A DNA stretch of 64,000 nt from Flavobacterium subsaxonicum WB 4.1-42 = DSM 21790 (lineage in GTDB: Bacteria > Bacteroidota > Bacteroidia > Flavobacteriales > Flavobacteriaceae), in contig NZ_AUGP01000017.1 in the NCBI RefSeq assembly GCF_000422725.1, positions 62,001 to 126,000 of the forward strand, given 5' to 3'. The notes under the pieces are model-generated. The model did not search any database, was not told the DNA's origin, and saw only the letters and a list, made by a program, of their open reading frames with translations. Within the stretch, counting starts at the first letter, position 1, and the number at the start of each line of letters is the position of its first letter. This document shows, one piece after another, positions 14,533 through 22,825 of the stretch. The position numbers were made by a program, and so were the translations under genes.

Positions 14533-15159
14533 TTAATTTTTTATTGATTTTTTGTTTCGTTTTAATTCTTTAAGCTTAATCCGCTTTACCTGCGGAACTT
14601 CATCACCTCGTCTGAGAGTAATTCCTTTAAGGTAATAACGTTTGCCTTTTTTATAAAAATAATTACTAACTGGCGTTTGTTCTTCGCCTTCTTCATTAAT
14701 ACATCCCCTTATAGTAACCCGCTCAATTTCCTGCCATTCATTACCATTAAAATGGTATAGGTAAAGTCCTGTAGATGTACCTATAAACCAACTTGTATTA
14801 AAAAGCAACTCTTTGGTCCCATCTCCATCAATATCATCTACCGCAGCTACCTTCCCCCATACTGATTCATCAAATAACAGGTTGGGCATGTTACAAGAAA
14901 AAGTAACGTTGTTATAGCATTTATTTTCCTTGCAACCAAAAGAGTAAATCAGTTCACCCCTCTCGTCATAACTCGACAATACAGGTGGGGTATATACAAA
15001 AGCAGTATCTACAATTTTGTCGTTATTAATGTCTCCCAATACTATGGTATCAATAGGTTGCTCTTCCAGCAAACCTTTCGTCTTACCGCTGTCGATTTCC
15101 ACTTGTGCGTGTAAACTACCACAAAGCAGTATCACCATAATTTGAAAAACATACTTCAT
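14533..15159 (-). CDS. Exported FG-GAP-like hypothetical protein inside the ilv operon
   Basis: The 208-residue protein has a signal peptide (MKYVFQIMVILLCGSLHAQ). Two calcium-loop-like motifs, LGDINNDKIVD and VDDIDGDGTKEL, are typical of FG-GAP/VCBS propeller repeats. The C-terminus is very basic (KRIKLKELKRNKKSIKN). It has no obvious role in amino-acid synthesis. Yet it lies 3 bp after ilvN and 10 bp before ilvC, so it must be co-transcribed. It may be an insertion into the operon; I cannot assign a function. Confidence 0.78.
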   Translation of the reverse strand: MKYVFQIMVILLCGSLHAQVEIDSGKTKGLLEEQPIDTIVLGDINNDKIVDTAFVYTPPVLSSYDERGELIYSFGCKENKCYNNVTFSCNMPNLLFDESVWGKVAAVDDIDGDGTKELLFNTSWFIGTSTGLYLYHFNGNEWQEIERVTIRGCINEEGEEQTPVSNYFYKKGKRYYLKGITLRRGDEVPQVKRIKLKELKRNKKSIKN

Positions 15160-15162
15160 AAT

Positions 15163-15750
15163 CTACATCGTAAAAACACCATCTCTCTTATCAAGAAACT
15201 CATTTTCTACTGCGGGTTCGCTTGGCTCTGCGGCTTCAAATTCCAGTACAGCTTTGTGCATGCCTTCGCTGGCTTTAATTATAGCAATACGGGCACTGCG
15301 CACAAACTCTATAAGTCCCCACGGCGCTAAAGCTTCGGCTAAAGCGTCGATCTCTTCTTTATGGCCTGTGGTTTCAAACACCGTGTAATCGTTACGGATA
15401 ACTACCGTGTTAGCGCCATACTGCCTAAGCAGCCTTTCTACCTTTACCTGCTCTGCAATAACCTTAGTAGGCACTTTGTACATGGCCATTTCCTGCCATA
15501 CAATTTCCTCATCGGTATTAAAGAATACTTTTAATACCTCAACCTGCTTTTCTATCTGTCGGGCTACTTTTTGCACCACCTCTTCGGCTTCGTTAATAAC
15601 AAGCGTAAAGCGGCTTATGCCCTCTACTTCGCTTGGGCCAACGTTAACCGACTCTAAATTTATTTTCCGACGCGAGAAAATTATCGCAATGCGGGTTAAT
15701 AAACCCACATGGTTCTCTGTATATACGGTTATGGTGAATTCCTTTTTCAT
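15163..15750 (-). CDS. ilvN: Acetolactate synthase small (regulatory) subunit
   Basis: The 195-residue protein begins with an ACT domain (ITVYTENHVGLLTRIAIIFS, then INLESVNVGPSEVEGISRFT) that binds valine for feedback inhibition. A C-terminal ALS_ss domain follows (VIAEQVKVERLLRQYGANTV). The tail from about residue 170 (EAAEPSEPAVENEFLDKRDG) is acidic and longer than in E. coli IlvH. It partners with IlvB encoded 192 bp upstream and precedes the unknown gene by 3 bp. Confidence 0.93.
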   Translation of the reverse strand: MKKEFTITVYTENHVGLLTRIAIIFSRRKINLESVNVGPSEVEGISRFTLVINEAEEVVQKVARQIEKQVEVLKVFFNTDEEIVWQEMAMYKVPTKVIAEQVKVERLLRQYGANTVVIRNDYTVFETTGHKEEIDALAEALAPWGLIEFVRSARIAIIKASEGMHKAVLEFEAAEPSEPAVENEFLDKRDGVFTM

Positions 15751-15942
15751 AATATCTATATTCAGGATGATGATGCCATCATCGCTTATTTTTTTCTGAC
15801 AATTTATTTGGGCGTGCTCCTAAGGCGATGCTGCAGGCTAATATGTAGTCCCTTTCAGTTTGTGGCTTTAATCGGTTCTGTTCACTTATCTATCAGCAAC
15901 CGTGGAAACTTTATAAACTTTCAACTTTAAGACTTTATAAAC

Positions 15943-17697
15943 TTACCCCATATCTTCCCTGCAAAGCACTATCTCGCTAACACTTTTGCCCTGCGGTACC
16001 ATTGGGAATACGTTATTTTCTTTACCCACCATAACTTCCAGCAGGTAGCTGCCGTCGTGGTTTAGCATGGTTGTTAGCGCATCGCGAAGCTTATCTCTTG
16101 TAGAAATACTATTGCCCGGTATGCCGTAGCCTTTTGCCACCTGAACAAAATCAGGGCTTTCGATGTTTACAAACGAGTATCTTTTTTCATGAAAAAGTTG
16201 CTGCCACTGGCGTACCATACCCAAAAAACAGTTATTAAGTATCATAATCTTCACATTTGGCTTAAACTGCATAATTGTACCCAGCTCCTGAATGGTCATC
16301 TGGATGCCGCCATCGCCAATAATGGCAACGGTTTGACGTGATGGATCGCCATACGCAGCACCAATAGCTGCGGGCAGTGCAAAGCCCATAGTACCAAGGC
16401 CACCGCTTGTTACATTACTTTTAGAGTGAATATATTCGGCGTAACGGCAGGCCACCATCTGGTGCTGACCTACATCGGTTACAATTATGGCATCGCCACC
16501 GGTTAGCTCGTTAAGGTTACGGATAACCTCGCCCATGGTAAGCGCATCCGATGTTGGATATACCTCATCTTGTATCACTTTCTCATTTTCTCTTTCGGCG
16601 CAGTCTTTAAATTTCTGATGCCAGGCCTCGTGTGTTTTATTGTCGACTAAAGCCGTTAGCAGCGGAAGCGTCTCTTTACAATCGCCCCACACCGGTATAT
16701 CGGCTTTTACATTTTTATCAATCTCGGCCGGGTCGATATCCAGGTGGATGATCTTAGCCTGAGTGGCGTATTTATCTAATCGGCCGGTAACGCGGTCATC
16801 AAAACGCATACCTATGGCAATCAGCACGTCGCATTCGTTAGTTAAACGGTTAGGACCGTAATTACCATGCATACCCACCATGCCTACCCCTAAAGGATAG
16901 TCGGTTGGAATGGCACTCATGCCCAAGATAGTCCACGCTGCGGGAATGCCCGATTTTTCAAGAAAGGCTTTAAACTCTTCTTCGGCTTTGCCTAAAATAA
17001 CACCCTGACCAAACACCACAAACGGACGTTCGGCAGCATTAATAGCGGCGGCAGCCTGTTCTATATATTCGTTTCTAACCACAGGTTTTGGTCTGTAGCT
17101 TCTTATGTAATTGCATTTTGTGTAGCCGCTGAACTCCATTTTTTGAAGCTGGGCATTTTTCGTGATATCTATAAGCACCGGACCCGGCCTACCAGAACCC
17201 GCTATATAAAAGGCCTTGGCCAATATTGCAGGAATTTCTTCGGCATCGGTAACCTGGTAATTCCATTTAGTTACGGGGGTGGTTATGTTTATTACATCGG
17301 TTTCCTGAAAAGCATCGGTACCCAAAAGGTGCGCAAACACCTGCCCGGTAATGCACACAAGCGGTGTACTGTCTATCATGGCATCAGCAAGGCCTGTAAC
17401 CAGGTTGGTAGCACCGGGGCCGCTGGTGGCAAACACAATACCCGTTTTACCAGATACCCTTGCAAAACCCTGAGCCGCATGTATGGCACCCTGCTCGTGG
17501 CGTACCAGTATGTGCTGCAGCTTTTCGTTATAATCGTAAAGGGCATCATAAATGGGCATAATAGCACCACCCGGATATCCAAAAATGGTGGTTACCCCCT
17601 CTTGTATAAATGCCTCAAGCAATACCTGCCCGCCTGTTAAGGTAACCGACTCCTGTGCTTTTGCAGCCGGGGCTTTTTGTTCCAATGTCTTTTCCAT
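15943..17697 (-). CDS. ilvB: Acetolactate synthase large (catalytic) subunit
   Basis: The 584-residue ThDP enzyme condenses pyruvate with pyruvate or 2-oxobutanoate. The catalytic Glu68 is in VRHEQGAIHAAQGFAR. The central FAD-binding domain follows, and the ThDP/Mg motif is GDGGIQMTIQELGT with NNCFLGMVRQWQ. An Ala/Lys-rich N-terminal extension of ~15 residues precedes the domain. It starts 17 bp after ilvD. The 192-bp gap to ilvN is long for this operon and contains repeated ACTTTATAAACTT-like stretches (15908-15945). Confidence 0.95.
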   Translation of the reverse strand: MEKTLEQKAPAAKAQESVTLTGGQVLLEAFIQEGVTTIFGYPGGAIMPIYDALYDYNEKLQHILVRHEQGAIHAAQGFARVSGKTGIVFATSGPGATNLVTGLADAMIDSTPLVCITGQVFAHLLGTDAFQETDVINITTPVTKWNYQVTDAEEIPAILAKAFYIAGSGRPGPVLIDITKNAQLQKMEFSGYTKCNYIRSYRPKPVVRNEYIEQAAAAINAAERPFVVFGQGVILGKAEEEFKAFLEKSGIPAAWTILGMSAIPTDYPLGVGMVGMHGNYGPNRLTNECDVLIAIGMRFDDRVTGRLDKYATQAKIIHLDIDPAEIDKNVKADIPVWGDCKETLPLLTALVDNKTHEAWHQKFKDCAERENEKVIQDEVYPTSDALTMGEVIRNLNELTGGDAIIVTDVGQHQMVACRYAEYIHSKSNVTSGGLGTMGFALPAAIGAAYGDPSRQTVAIIGDGGIQMTIQELGTIMQFKPNVKIMILNNCFLGMVRQWQQLFHEKRYSFVNIESPDFVQVAKGYGIPGNSISTRDKLRDALTTMLNHDGSYLLEVMVGKENNVFPMVPQGKSVSEIVLCREDMG

Positions 17698-17714
17698 AAT
17701 CCTACTATTTTGGT

Positions 17715-19394
17715 TTATGCCTCATCAGTCACACAGCCTTCTGCTGCCGATGAAACTGTACGGGCATATTTATAAAGCAATCCTTTTGTAACTTTTAATT
17801 TTGGCTGTACCCATGCCTGTCTTCTCTGCTCCAGTTCTTCATCCGAAACTTTAAGTACAAGTGTATTGTTTACAGCATCTATTTCAATAATATCATCGTC
17901 GTTTACAAGGCCAATAGTTCCGCCATCAAACGCTTCGGGGGTAATGTGCCCCACTACAAAGCCGTGAGTGCCTCCGCTAAAGCGGCCATCGGTAATAAGG
18001 GCAACGCTTTTGCCAAGGCCTGCACCAATAAGGGCGCTGGTAGGCTTAAGCATTTCGGGCATGCCGGGTGCGCCTTTAGGCCCTTCGTTACGAATAACAA
18101 TTACATCGCCATGCTGTACCTTTCCATCAGAAATTCCGGCAATAAGATTTTTCTCGCCATCAAAAACGCGCGCAGGGCCGGTAAACTTCTCGCCTTCTTT
18201 ACCTGTAATTTTTGCTACGCTCCCACCCGGTGCAAGGTTACCGTATAATATCCTTAAATGTCCGGTTGGTTTAATAGGGTCAGATAGTGGCCTGATGATT
18301 TTTTGTGTTTCGAAATCCAGGTCGGCTGCCTCTTCAAGGTTTTCCGCCACGGTTTTTCCGGTAACGGTAAGGCAGTCGCCATGAAGCAATCCTTCTTTAA
18401 GCAGATACTTCATAACGGCAGGAATACCACCGTTGTTGTACAAATCCTGCATTAAGTACTTGCCGCTTGGCTTAAAATCGGCCAGAACAGGTGTTTTATC
18501 ACTCATCATCTGGAAATCGTCCTGGGTTACCTCCACGCCTATACTTTTTGCCATGGCAATAAAGTGCAGTACGGCGTTGGTACTACCGCCCAATACCACT
18601 ACAATTCGCATAGCATTTTCAAAGGCTTTACGCGTCATGATATCGCTTGGCTTAATATCTTTTTCCAGTAAAAGTTTAAGGTGTTTTGCAGCATCCAGGC
18701 ATTCCTGTTGCTTCTCCGGGCTTAGCGCCGGATTGGACGACGAATACGGCAAACTCATGCCCAGCGCCTCTATAGCTGCTGCCATAGTGTTGGCTGTATA
18801 CATACCGCCACAGGCTCCAGCACTTGGACAGGCGTTGCGTATTACGCCATTAAAATCTTCTTCGTTCATTGTTCCGGCTATCTTCTGCCCCAAAGCCTCA
18901 AATGCCGAAACTATATTTAGTGTCTCGCCTTTATAGCAACCCGGCGCAATTGTACCGCCATACACCATTATAGAAGGGCGGTTAAGCCTGCCCATAGCCA
19001 TAATACTGCCCGGCATGTTTTTGTCGCAGCCCGGCAGGGTTATAAGTCCGTCGTAGTATTGTGCACCACAAATGGCCTCAATACTATCGGCTATAACATC
19101 GCGGCTTACTAACGAGTAGCGCATACCATCGGTTCCGTTGCTCATACCATCGCTTACGCCAATGGTGTTAAACACCAGGCCGGCAAGGCCGGTATCCCAG
19201 GCGCCTTTTTTAACTACCTGAGCTAAATCGTTAAGGTGCATGTTGCAGGTGTTGCCATCGTAGCCCATACTGGCTATGCCCACCTGTGCTTTTTTCATAT
19301 CATCGTCGCTAAAGCCTATGCCGTAAAGCATAGCACGTGCAGCGGGTTGTGTATCGTCTTGGGTAAAAACCTTTGAATATTTATTTAATTCCAT
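17715..19394 (-). CDS. ilvD: Dihydroxy-acid dehydratase
   Basis: The 559-residue enzyme dehydrates dihydroxy acids to the 2-oxo precursors of valine and isoleucine. Iron-sulfur ligands are visible in [21 protein letters not shown] and [17 protein letters not shown]. The C-terminal swivel domain shows [16 protein letters not shown]. Length is standard. It lies between ilvE (139-bp gap holding an inverted repeat) and ilvB (17-bp gap). Confidence 0.95.
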   Translation of the reverse strand: MELNKYSKVFTQDDTQPAARAMLYGIGFSDDDMKKAQVGIASMGYDGNTCNMHLNDLAQVVKKGAWDTGLAGLVFNTIGVSDGMSNGTDGMRYSLVSRDVIADSIEAICGAQYYDGLITLPGCDKNMPGSIMAMGRLNRPSIMVYGGTIAPGCYKGETLNIVSAFEALGQKIAGTMNEEDFNGVIRNACPSAGACGGMYTANTMAAAIEALGMSLPYSSSNPALSPEKQQECLDAAKHLKLLLEKDIKPSDIMTRKAFENAMRIVVVLGGSTNAVLHFIAMAKSIGVEVTQDDFQMMSDKTPVLADFKPSGKYLMQDLYNNGGIPAVMKYLLKEGLLHGDCLTVTGKTVAENLEEAADLDFETQKIIRPLSDPIKPTGHLRILYGNLAPGGSVAKITGKEGEKFTGPARVFDGEKNLIAGISDGKVQHGDVIVIRNEGPKGAPGMPEMLKPTSALIGAGLGKSVALITDGRFSGGTHGFVVGHITPEAFDGGTIGLVNDDDIIEIDAVNNTLVLKVSDEELEQRRQAWVQPKLKVTKGLLYKYARTVSSAAEGCVTDEA

Positions 19395-19400
19395 TAAATG

Positions 19401-19535
19401 GTTATTAGTTGATAGTTGTCGGTTGTTGGATAGCTTCCATACCCTTGCAACTGACTTATATTATTATTTATTGAAGTTATTTTGCCGATGGATGAGCTGC
19501 CCGAACGAATCTAACAACCATCAACCAACAACTTA
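19401..19535. repeat. Inverted repeat element between ilvE and ilvD
   Basis: The left arm (19401-19433, GTTGATAGTTGTCGGTTGTTGG core) and the right arm (19511-19535, AACAACCATCAACCAACAAC core) are imperfect inverted copies. Right-arm-like copies also occur at 25880-25911 and 41985-42006, so this is a dispersed family. Confidence 0.5.
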
Positions 19536-20429
19536 CCCCAGTTGCAACTTAAACTCCTCCAGTGTTTTGCCTAACACCAAATTTTGATAGGCTTTTTGCA
19601 CGGTGGCACTTAGGGTGGTATCCCATTGTTTTGTAAAAGGTACATCGTCTAAAGAGTCTAATGCCAGCACTTCGGCGGCGGTACCGCAAAAAAAGGCGGC
19701 ATCGGCACCACGCATTTCATCGGGGGTAAAAAAAGTTTCCTGCGTTGGTATGTCCAGTTCTTTGCATATATCTAATACTGTAGCGCGGGTAATGCCCGGC
19801 AGTATATTGCCCTTTGCGGGAGTATAAAGGGTTCCGTCTTTCTCGTAAAACACATTGGCACCGCTGCTTTCGGCTACAAAGCCATTACCATCAAGCACCA
19901 GGGCCTCATCATAACCGGCATCTTTAGCTTCCTGGCAGGCAAGTATAGAGTTAACATAGTGGCCGCTAACCTTGGCTTCTATCTTAAAAGCTTTGGGGTT
20001 TGGGCGTTGGTAGCTCGACGTCGTTATACGCATTTTGTTGGCCATGTATCCGTTGCTCCACTCCCACGCTTCTATTGCCAGGTAACTTTCTTTACCTTTA
20101 GAAAGCGACATATTGGGCGAACAGATAACAATGGGGCGCAAATAAGCATCGCTAAAGCCGTTGCGCTCTAATACTTCATACGATAATGCCGTAAGCTCTT
20201 CGGTTGTATAATTAAATGGCATGTGCATTAATTCTGCCGATCGGCGCAGGCGGTCGTAATGCTCCTGAGCCTTAAATATTTTGGTTCCGTTTTCGGTTTT
20301 GTACGATTTAATTCCTTCAAAAACAGCATAACCATAATGTAAAGACTGCCCGTAAAGGTTGGTATTGGCTTCGGCTGCTTTTACAAAGTTGCCGTTAAAA
20401 TAAATAATTGTGTTATCGTTAAAGTACAT
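19533..20429 (-). CDS. ilvE: Branched-chain amino-acid aminotransferase
   Basis: The 298-residue class IV PLP aminotransferase interconverts Ile, Val and Leu with their 2-oxo acids. PLP Lys153 lies in EAKVSGHYVNS, followed by AKDAGYDEALVLDGNGFVAESSG. The N-terminal YGYAVFEGIKSY motif is diagnostic of BCATs. It is the first structural gene of the ilv operon. Its start is 22 bp after the second attenuator T run, which makes control by attenuation likely. Confidence 0.95.
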   Translation of the reverse strand: MYFNDNTIIYFNGNFVKAAEANTNLYGQSLHYGYAVFEGIKSYKTENGTKIFKAQEHYDRLRRSAELMHMPFNYTTEELTALSYEVLERNGFSDAYLRPIVICSPNMSLSKGKESYLAIEAWEWSNGYMANKMRITTSSYQRPNPKAFKIEAKVSGHYVNSILACQEAKDAGYDEALVLDGNGFVAESSGANVFYEKDGTLYTPAKGNILPGITRATVLDICKELDIPTQETFFTPDEMRGADAAFFCGTAAEVLALDSLDDVPFTKQWDTTLSATVQKAYQNLVLGKTLEEFKLQLG

Positions 20430-20451
20430 AGCTGGTTAATTTGTAATGGTA

Positions 20452-20485
20452 TAAAAAAGGCCCTTACTCGTGGTGAGAAAGGGCC
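20452..20485 (-). terminator. ilv attenuator terminator 2
   Basis: On the minus strand GGCCCTTTCTC and GAGTAAGGGCC form an 11-bp stem (one T-T mismatch) with an ACCAC loop, followed by T6. TTCTCAC within it is complementary to GTGAGAA at the leader-2 stop, allowing an antiterminator. Confidence 0.8.
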
Positions 20486-20512
20486 GGTTTGTATGGTGCC
20501 GGAAGTTCCTTC

Positions 20513-20566
20513 TCACATTTGCAAGGGAATGACGTGGATGACATAAATAATGTTTAGTGCTTTCAT
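20513..20566 (-). CDS. ilv leader peptide 2
   Basis: A 17-residue ORF reads MKALNIIYVIHVIPLQM. Eight of the 17 residues are Ile, Val or Leu, concentrated in IIYVIHVI. It ends at TGA 28 nt before a strong hairpin with T6. It is homologous to leader 1 (both start MKA-x-NII-x-VI). The sensor logic would be ribosome stalling at Ile/Val codons when charged tRNA is scarce. Confidence 0.75.
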   Translation of the reverse strand: MKALNIIYVIHVIPLQM

Positions 20567-20581
20567 AACGCTTTTACTTTT

Positions 20582-20620
20582 AAAAAATAAAGCCGCTCCT
20601 TTTGAGGGGAACGGCTATTT
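20582..20620 (-). terminator. ilv attenuator terminator 1
   Basis: On the minus strand AGCCGTTCC and GGAGCGGCT form a 9-bp stem (one G-U) with a CCTCAAAA loop, followed by TTATTTTTT. CCCTCA in the loop is complementary to TGAGGG at the leader-1 stop. Confidence 0.8.
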
Positions 20621-20653
20621 ATAATTTTAGTTTATATAAATATACATATACCC

Positions 20654-20719
20654 TCAGGCCTTATTGCTAATGACAATAATGCTGATGAGAATGACATGTA
20701 TAATATTGTTTGCTTTCAT
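20654..20719 (-). CDS. ilv leader peptide 1
   Basis: A 21-residue ORF has the middle part NIIHVILISIIVIS. Ten of 21 residues are Ile (7), Val (2) or Leu (1). It ends at TGA 34 nt before a hairpin with a T-rich tail. It begins about 11 nt after a promoter -7 box, so the message may be nearly leaderless. Such ORFs are too short for standard gene calling. The composition and location before ilvE make an attenuation leader the best explanation. Confidence 0.78.
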   Translation of the reverse strand: MKANNIIHVILISIIVISNKA

Positions 20720-20729
20720 ATTGATAAGA

Positions 20730-20759
20730 CGAATTTAGGGATTTTTTTCAACAAACCAA
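20730..20759 (-). promoter_or_regulatory. ilv operon promoter
   Basis: On the minus strand TTG (20759-20757), exactly 19 nt, then TAAATTCG (20737-20730), which matches TAnnTTTG at 5 of 6 fixed bases. It places transcription start only a few nucleotides before the leader-1 ATG at 20719. Confidence 0.6.
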
Positions 20760-21050
20760 GTCCGTTGTTGATTTTTTTTCATCGAAACCGAAATAGTTAT
20801 GAATATATAATACAATTTTAGTTAATATAATTACACATTATACAATTTATAGATTAAAACCCTGAATTTTAATTTCAAAAGCCTTTGTTTTAAGAGGGTA
20901 ATTTTCGGAATTCGAAAAAATACAATTGTTCAAATTCCAAAAAGCAAAATACAAATAACAAATATCCTTAGCCCCAGCCCTCTCTCAAAAGAGAGGGGTG
21001 TAGCTACAATCGGTGCTTATTACAACAACCCTTTCTTCTGTATTAAGTAA
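20760..21050. other. Intergenic DNA upstream of the ilv promoter
   Basis: No gene is seen. The segment is AT-rich. At 20968-21005 it carries a degenerate copy (AGCCCTCTCTCAAAAGAGAGGG, in two halves) of the GC-rich hairpin repeats found at 43858-44294. Confidence 0.5.
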
Positions 21051-21077
21051 TAAAAAAGCCTGCTATACAGCAGGCTC
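21051..21077 (-). terminator. Terminator of the lytic transglycosylase gene
   Basis: AGCCTGCT/AGCAGGCT stem with a short loop, followed on the minus strand by T6. Confidence 0.75.
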
Positions 21078-21129
21078 AGTCTATTATCTCTTGTCTATCA
21101 TCTTAAAATCTAATATTCCAAAAACCTAA

Positions 21130-22020
21130 TTAATATCCCGATAGCGGAATATCGAGTGTATAGCTTTTACCTAAAGCAACATCAAGCCTACGGTCGCGCA
21201 GCCATGGGTTGTGTATTTTAAGTATCTTATAATTAATACCCTGTTCTTTAGCAAATACAGCCAGGTCTGGCACAGCTGCTGACACACTTACCGTTTTTAC
21301 CGGTATAACCGGATAAAGGTCAGTCGGCTGAAGGTTAAAGTTATATTTAGCAGGGTTTTGCATAATATCTTTAAGCGCCAGTATCCTGAAAACGTAGCGG
21401 GCCGTTTCTTCAGTTAGTAGTAAATCGTAATAATTATCTACGCCCTGAAAGGTTATTTGTTTGTTTACGCCACCAACACCACCGTTGTATGATGCAGCAG
21501 CCAGCGTCCACGAGCCGAATTTAGCTTTAGAATCTAACAGGTAGCGGCACGCTGCCTCGGTAGATTTTACAAGGTGGTAACGCTCATCTACCAGGTCGTT
21601 TACCTCAAGTCCATATTGCTTGCCGGTTTCGGGCATAAATTGCCAGATACCCCTTGCCCCTGCCGGAGACACCACATTTACCAATCCGCTCTCTATTACG
21701 GCAAGATATTTAAAATCGTCTGGCACGCCGTAGCGTTTTAAAATTGGCTCTATAACCGGAAATGCCCTGTTGGCACGTTTAATTATAAGTTGGGTTGTTG
21801 CATGCAGGTTAGCATTAGTAAGCAGCTCCCTGTCCAGCCTTTCGCGCACATCGCTAAGCTGCAACGGTGCTTTCTCGCCTGCAAAATCTATTTCAGCCGG
21901 AAAGTAACTGCCATTGGCTGCTTCTTTACTTTCTGCCGGTTTATTTGTTGCTGTATGCACCAGCAGGGTACTTACCAATACCATAGAGGCCACAACGCCT
22001 GTTTTACGAATCCATTCCAT
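21130..22020 (-). CDS. Membrane-anchored lytic transglycosylase (SLT domain, MltD-like)
   Basis: The 296-residue protein has an N-terminal signal/anchor (VVASMVLVSTLLVHTA). A goose-lysozyme-like SLT domain spans residues ~88-200. The catalytic glutamate is Glu110 in LAVIESGLVNVVSPAGARG, followed by WQFMPETGKQYGL and AAASYNGGVGGV. It cleaves peptidoglycan glycan strands. The C-terminal 80 residues (VSAAVPDLAVFAKEQGINYK, WLRDRRLDVALGKSY) resemble a single divergent LysM-type segment, so it is shorter than MltD. It is downstream of the hydrolase at 22061 with a 40-bp gap. Confidence 0.88.
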   Translation of the reverse strand: MEWIRKTGVVASMVLVSTLLVHTATNKPAESKEAANGSYFPAEIDFAGEKAPLQLSDVRERLDRELLTNANLHATTQLIIKRANRAFPVIEPILKRYGVPDDFKYLAVIESGLVNVVSPAGARGIWQFMPETGKQYGLEVNDLVDERYHLVKSTEAACRYLLDSKAKFGSWTLAAASYNGGVGGVNKQITFQGVDNYYDLLLTEETARYVFRILALKDIMQNPAKYNFNLQPTDLYPVIPVKTVSVSAAVPDLAVFAKEQGINYKILKIHNPWLRDRRLDVALGKSYTLDIPLSGY

Positions 22021-22060
22021 TTTCTTTTCTTTTTTTATAGTAGTTGATGATTTTGTTTAG

Positions 22061-22720
22061 TTAATCGGCCAGCAATTGCGGCAGGTTCTCGTTAAGCCAC
22101 TTGTACTTATTAATTATCATAATGTGCTTGCCGCCCTTAACGGGAATAAAATTTTTAAGGTACTTTGGCGGAAAAACCTCATCGGCATCGCCATGAATAT
22201 GCACCACATTTTCATCGGGCACGGCCCTATCCCAAAGTATAATACTTTTTAACGCCCAGTCCAGGTATTTCTTATCCCTGACCGACAGAAATTTTTCATA
22301 TAAATTCAGCCTCCTGCTAATCACGTTATTGCCAACGGCCACTTTAGCCAACCAGTCAACCCGCGTCATTAACCCGGTAGGAAAAAAACGGTAGGCCTGC
22401 GTCATTTTAGCAAAGCGCATCCTGCGGGGGAATTCGGCATTGCAGCGCACGCTTGATATGATTATTACCTTCCGTGCCTCAATAACCCTCGATAGTTCCT
22501 GCACTATTACCCCACCAAACGATACTCCTATTAATATAGGGTTATCGTGCTTTATGTTTTGCGCTATACGTTTGGCATAGTCGGCCAGTGGTTCATTACC
22601 AACAGGTAGCAGCCATTCTAAATAAAAGCACTCGTACAGGTGTTCCGGTAAGTGTATATTCTCAAAAATAAGCGGGCTGGCGGCCAGCCCGGGCATAAAG
22701 TATACCGGTATTGTTTGCAT
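22061..22720 (-). CDS. Alpha/beta hydrolase
   Basis: The 219-residue protein has the nucleophile elbow GVSFGG with Ser67, an early FMPGLAAS oxyanion-region motif, an acid in HIHGDADEVFP, and the catalytic histidine in VKGGKHIMI near the end. There is no signal peptide. The substrate is unknown. It precedes the lytic transglycosylase in the same direction and is divergent from the pirin gene. Confidence 0.8.
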   Translation of the reverse strand: MQTIPVYFMPGLAASPLIFENIHLPEHLYECFYLEWLLPVGNEPLADYAKRIAQNIKHDNPILIGVSFGGVIVQELSRVIEARKVIIISSVRCNAEFPRRMRFAKMTQAYRFFPTGLMTRVDWLAKVAVGNNVISRRLNLYEKFLSVRDKKYLDWALKSIILWDRAVPDENVVHIHGDADEVFPPKYLKNFIPVKGGKHIMIINKYKWLNENLPQLLAD

Positions 22721-22825
22721 GCTGCGAGTTTTAACGTGCTTCGGCGTTTTATAATCAATTTTTATTCCGAAATTTGTATAAAATTAAAGTTTTTATCCCA
22801 ACCGCTGGGCTTCAGGCTTTAATTT

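Noticed and set aside
17143..17640. 165-residue open frame on the plus strand opposite ilvB
   Set aside because: It lies entirely antisense to a conserved enzyme, has cysteine/histidine-rich low-plausibility composition, and no ribosome site or promoter.
20452..20719. T-box riboswitch upstream of ilvE
   Set aside because: No T-box consensus sequence or specifier stem-loop is visible; the leader ORFs explain the terminators better.
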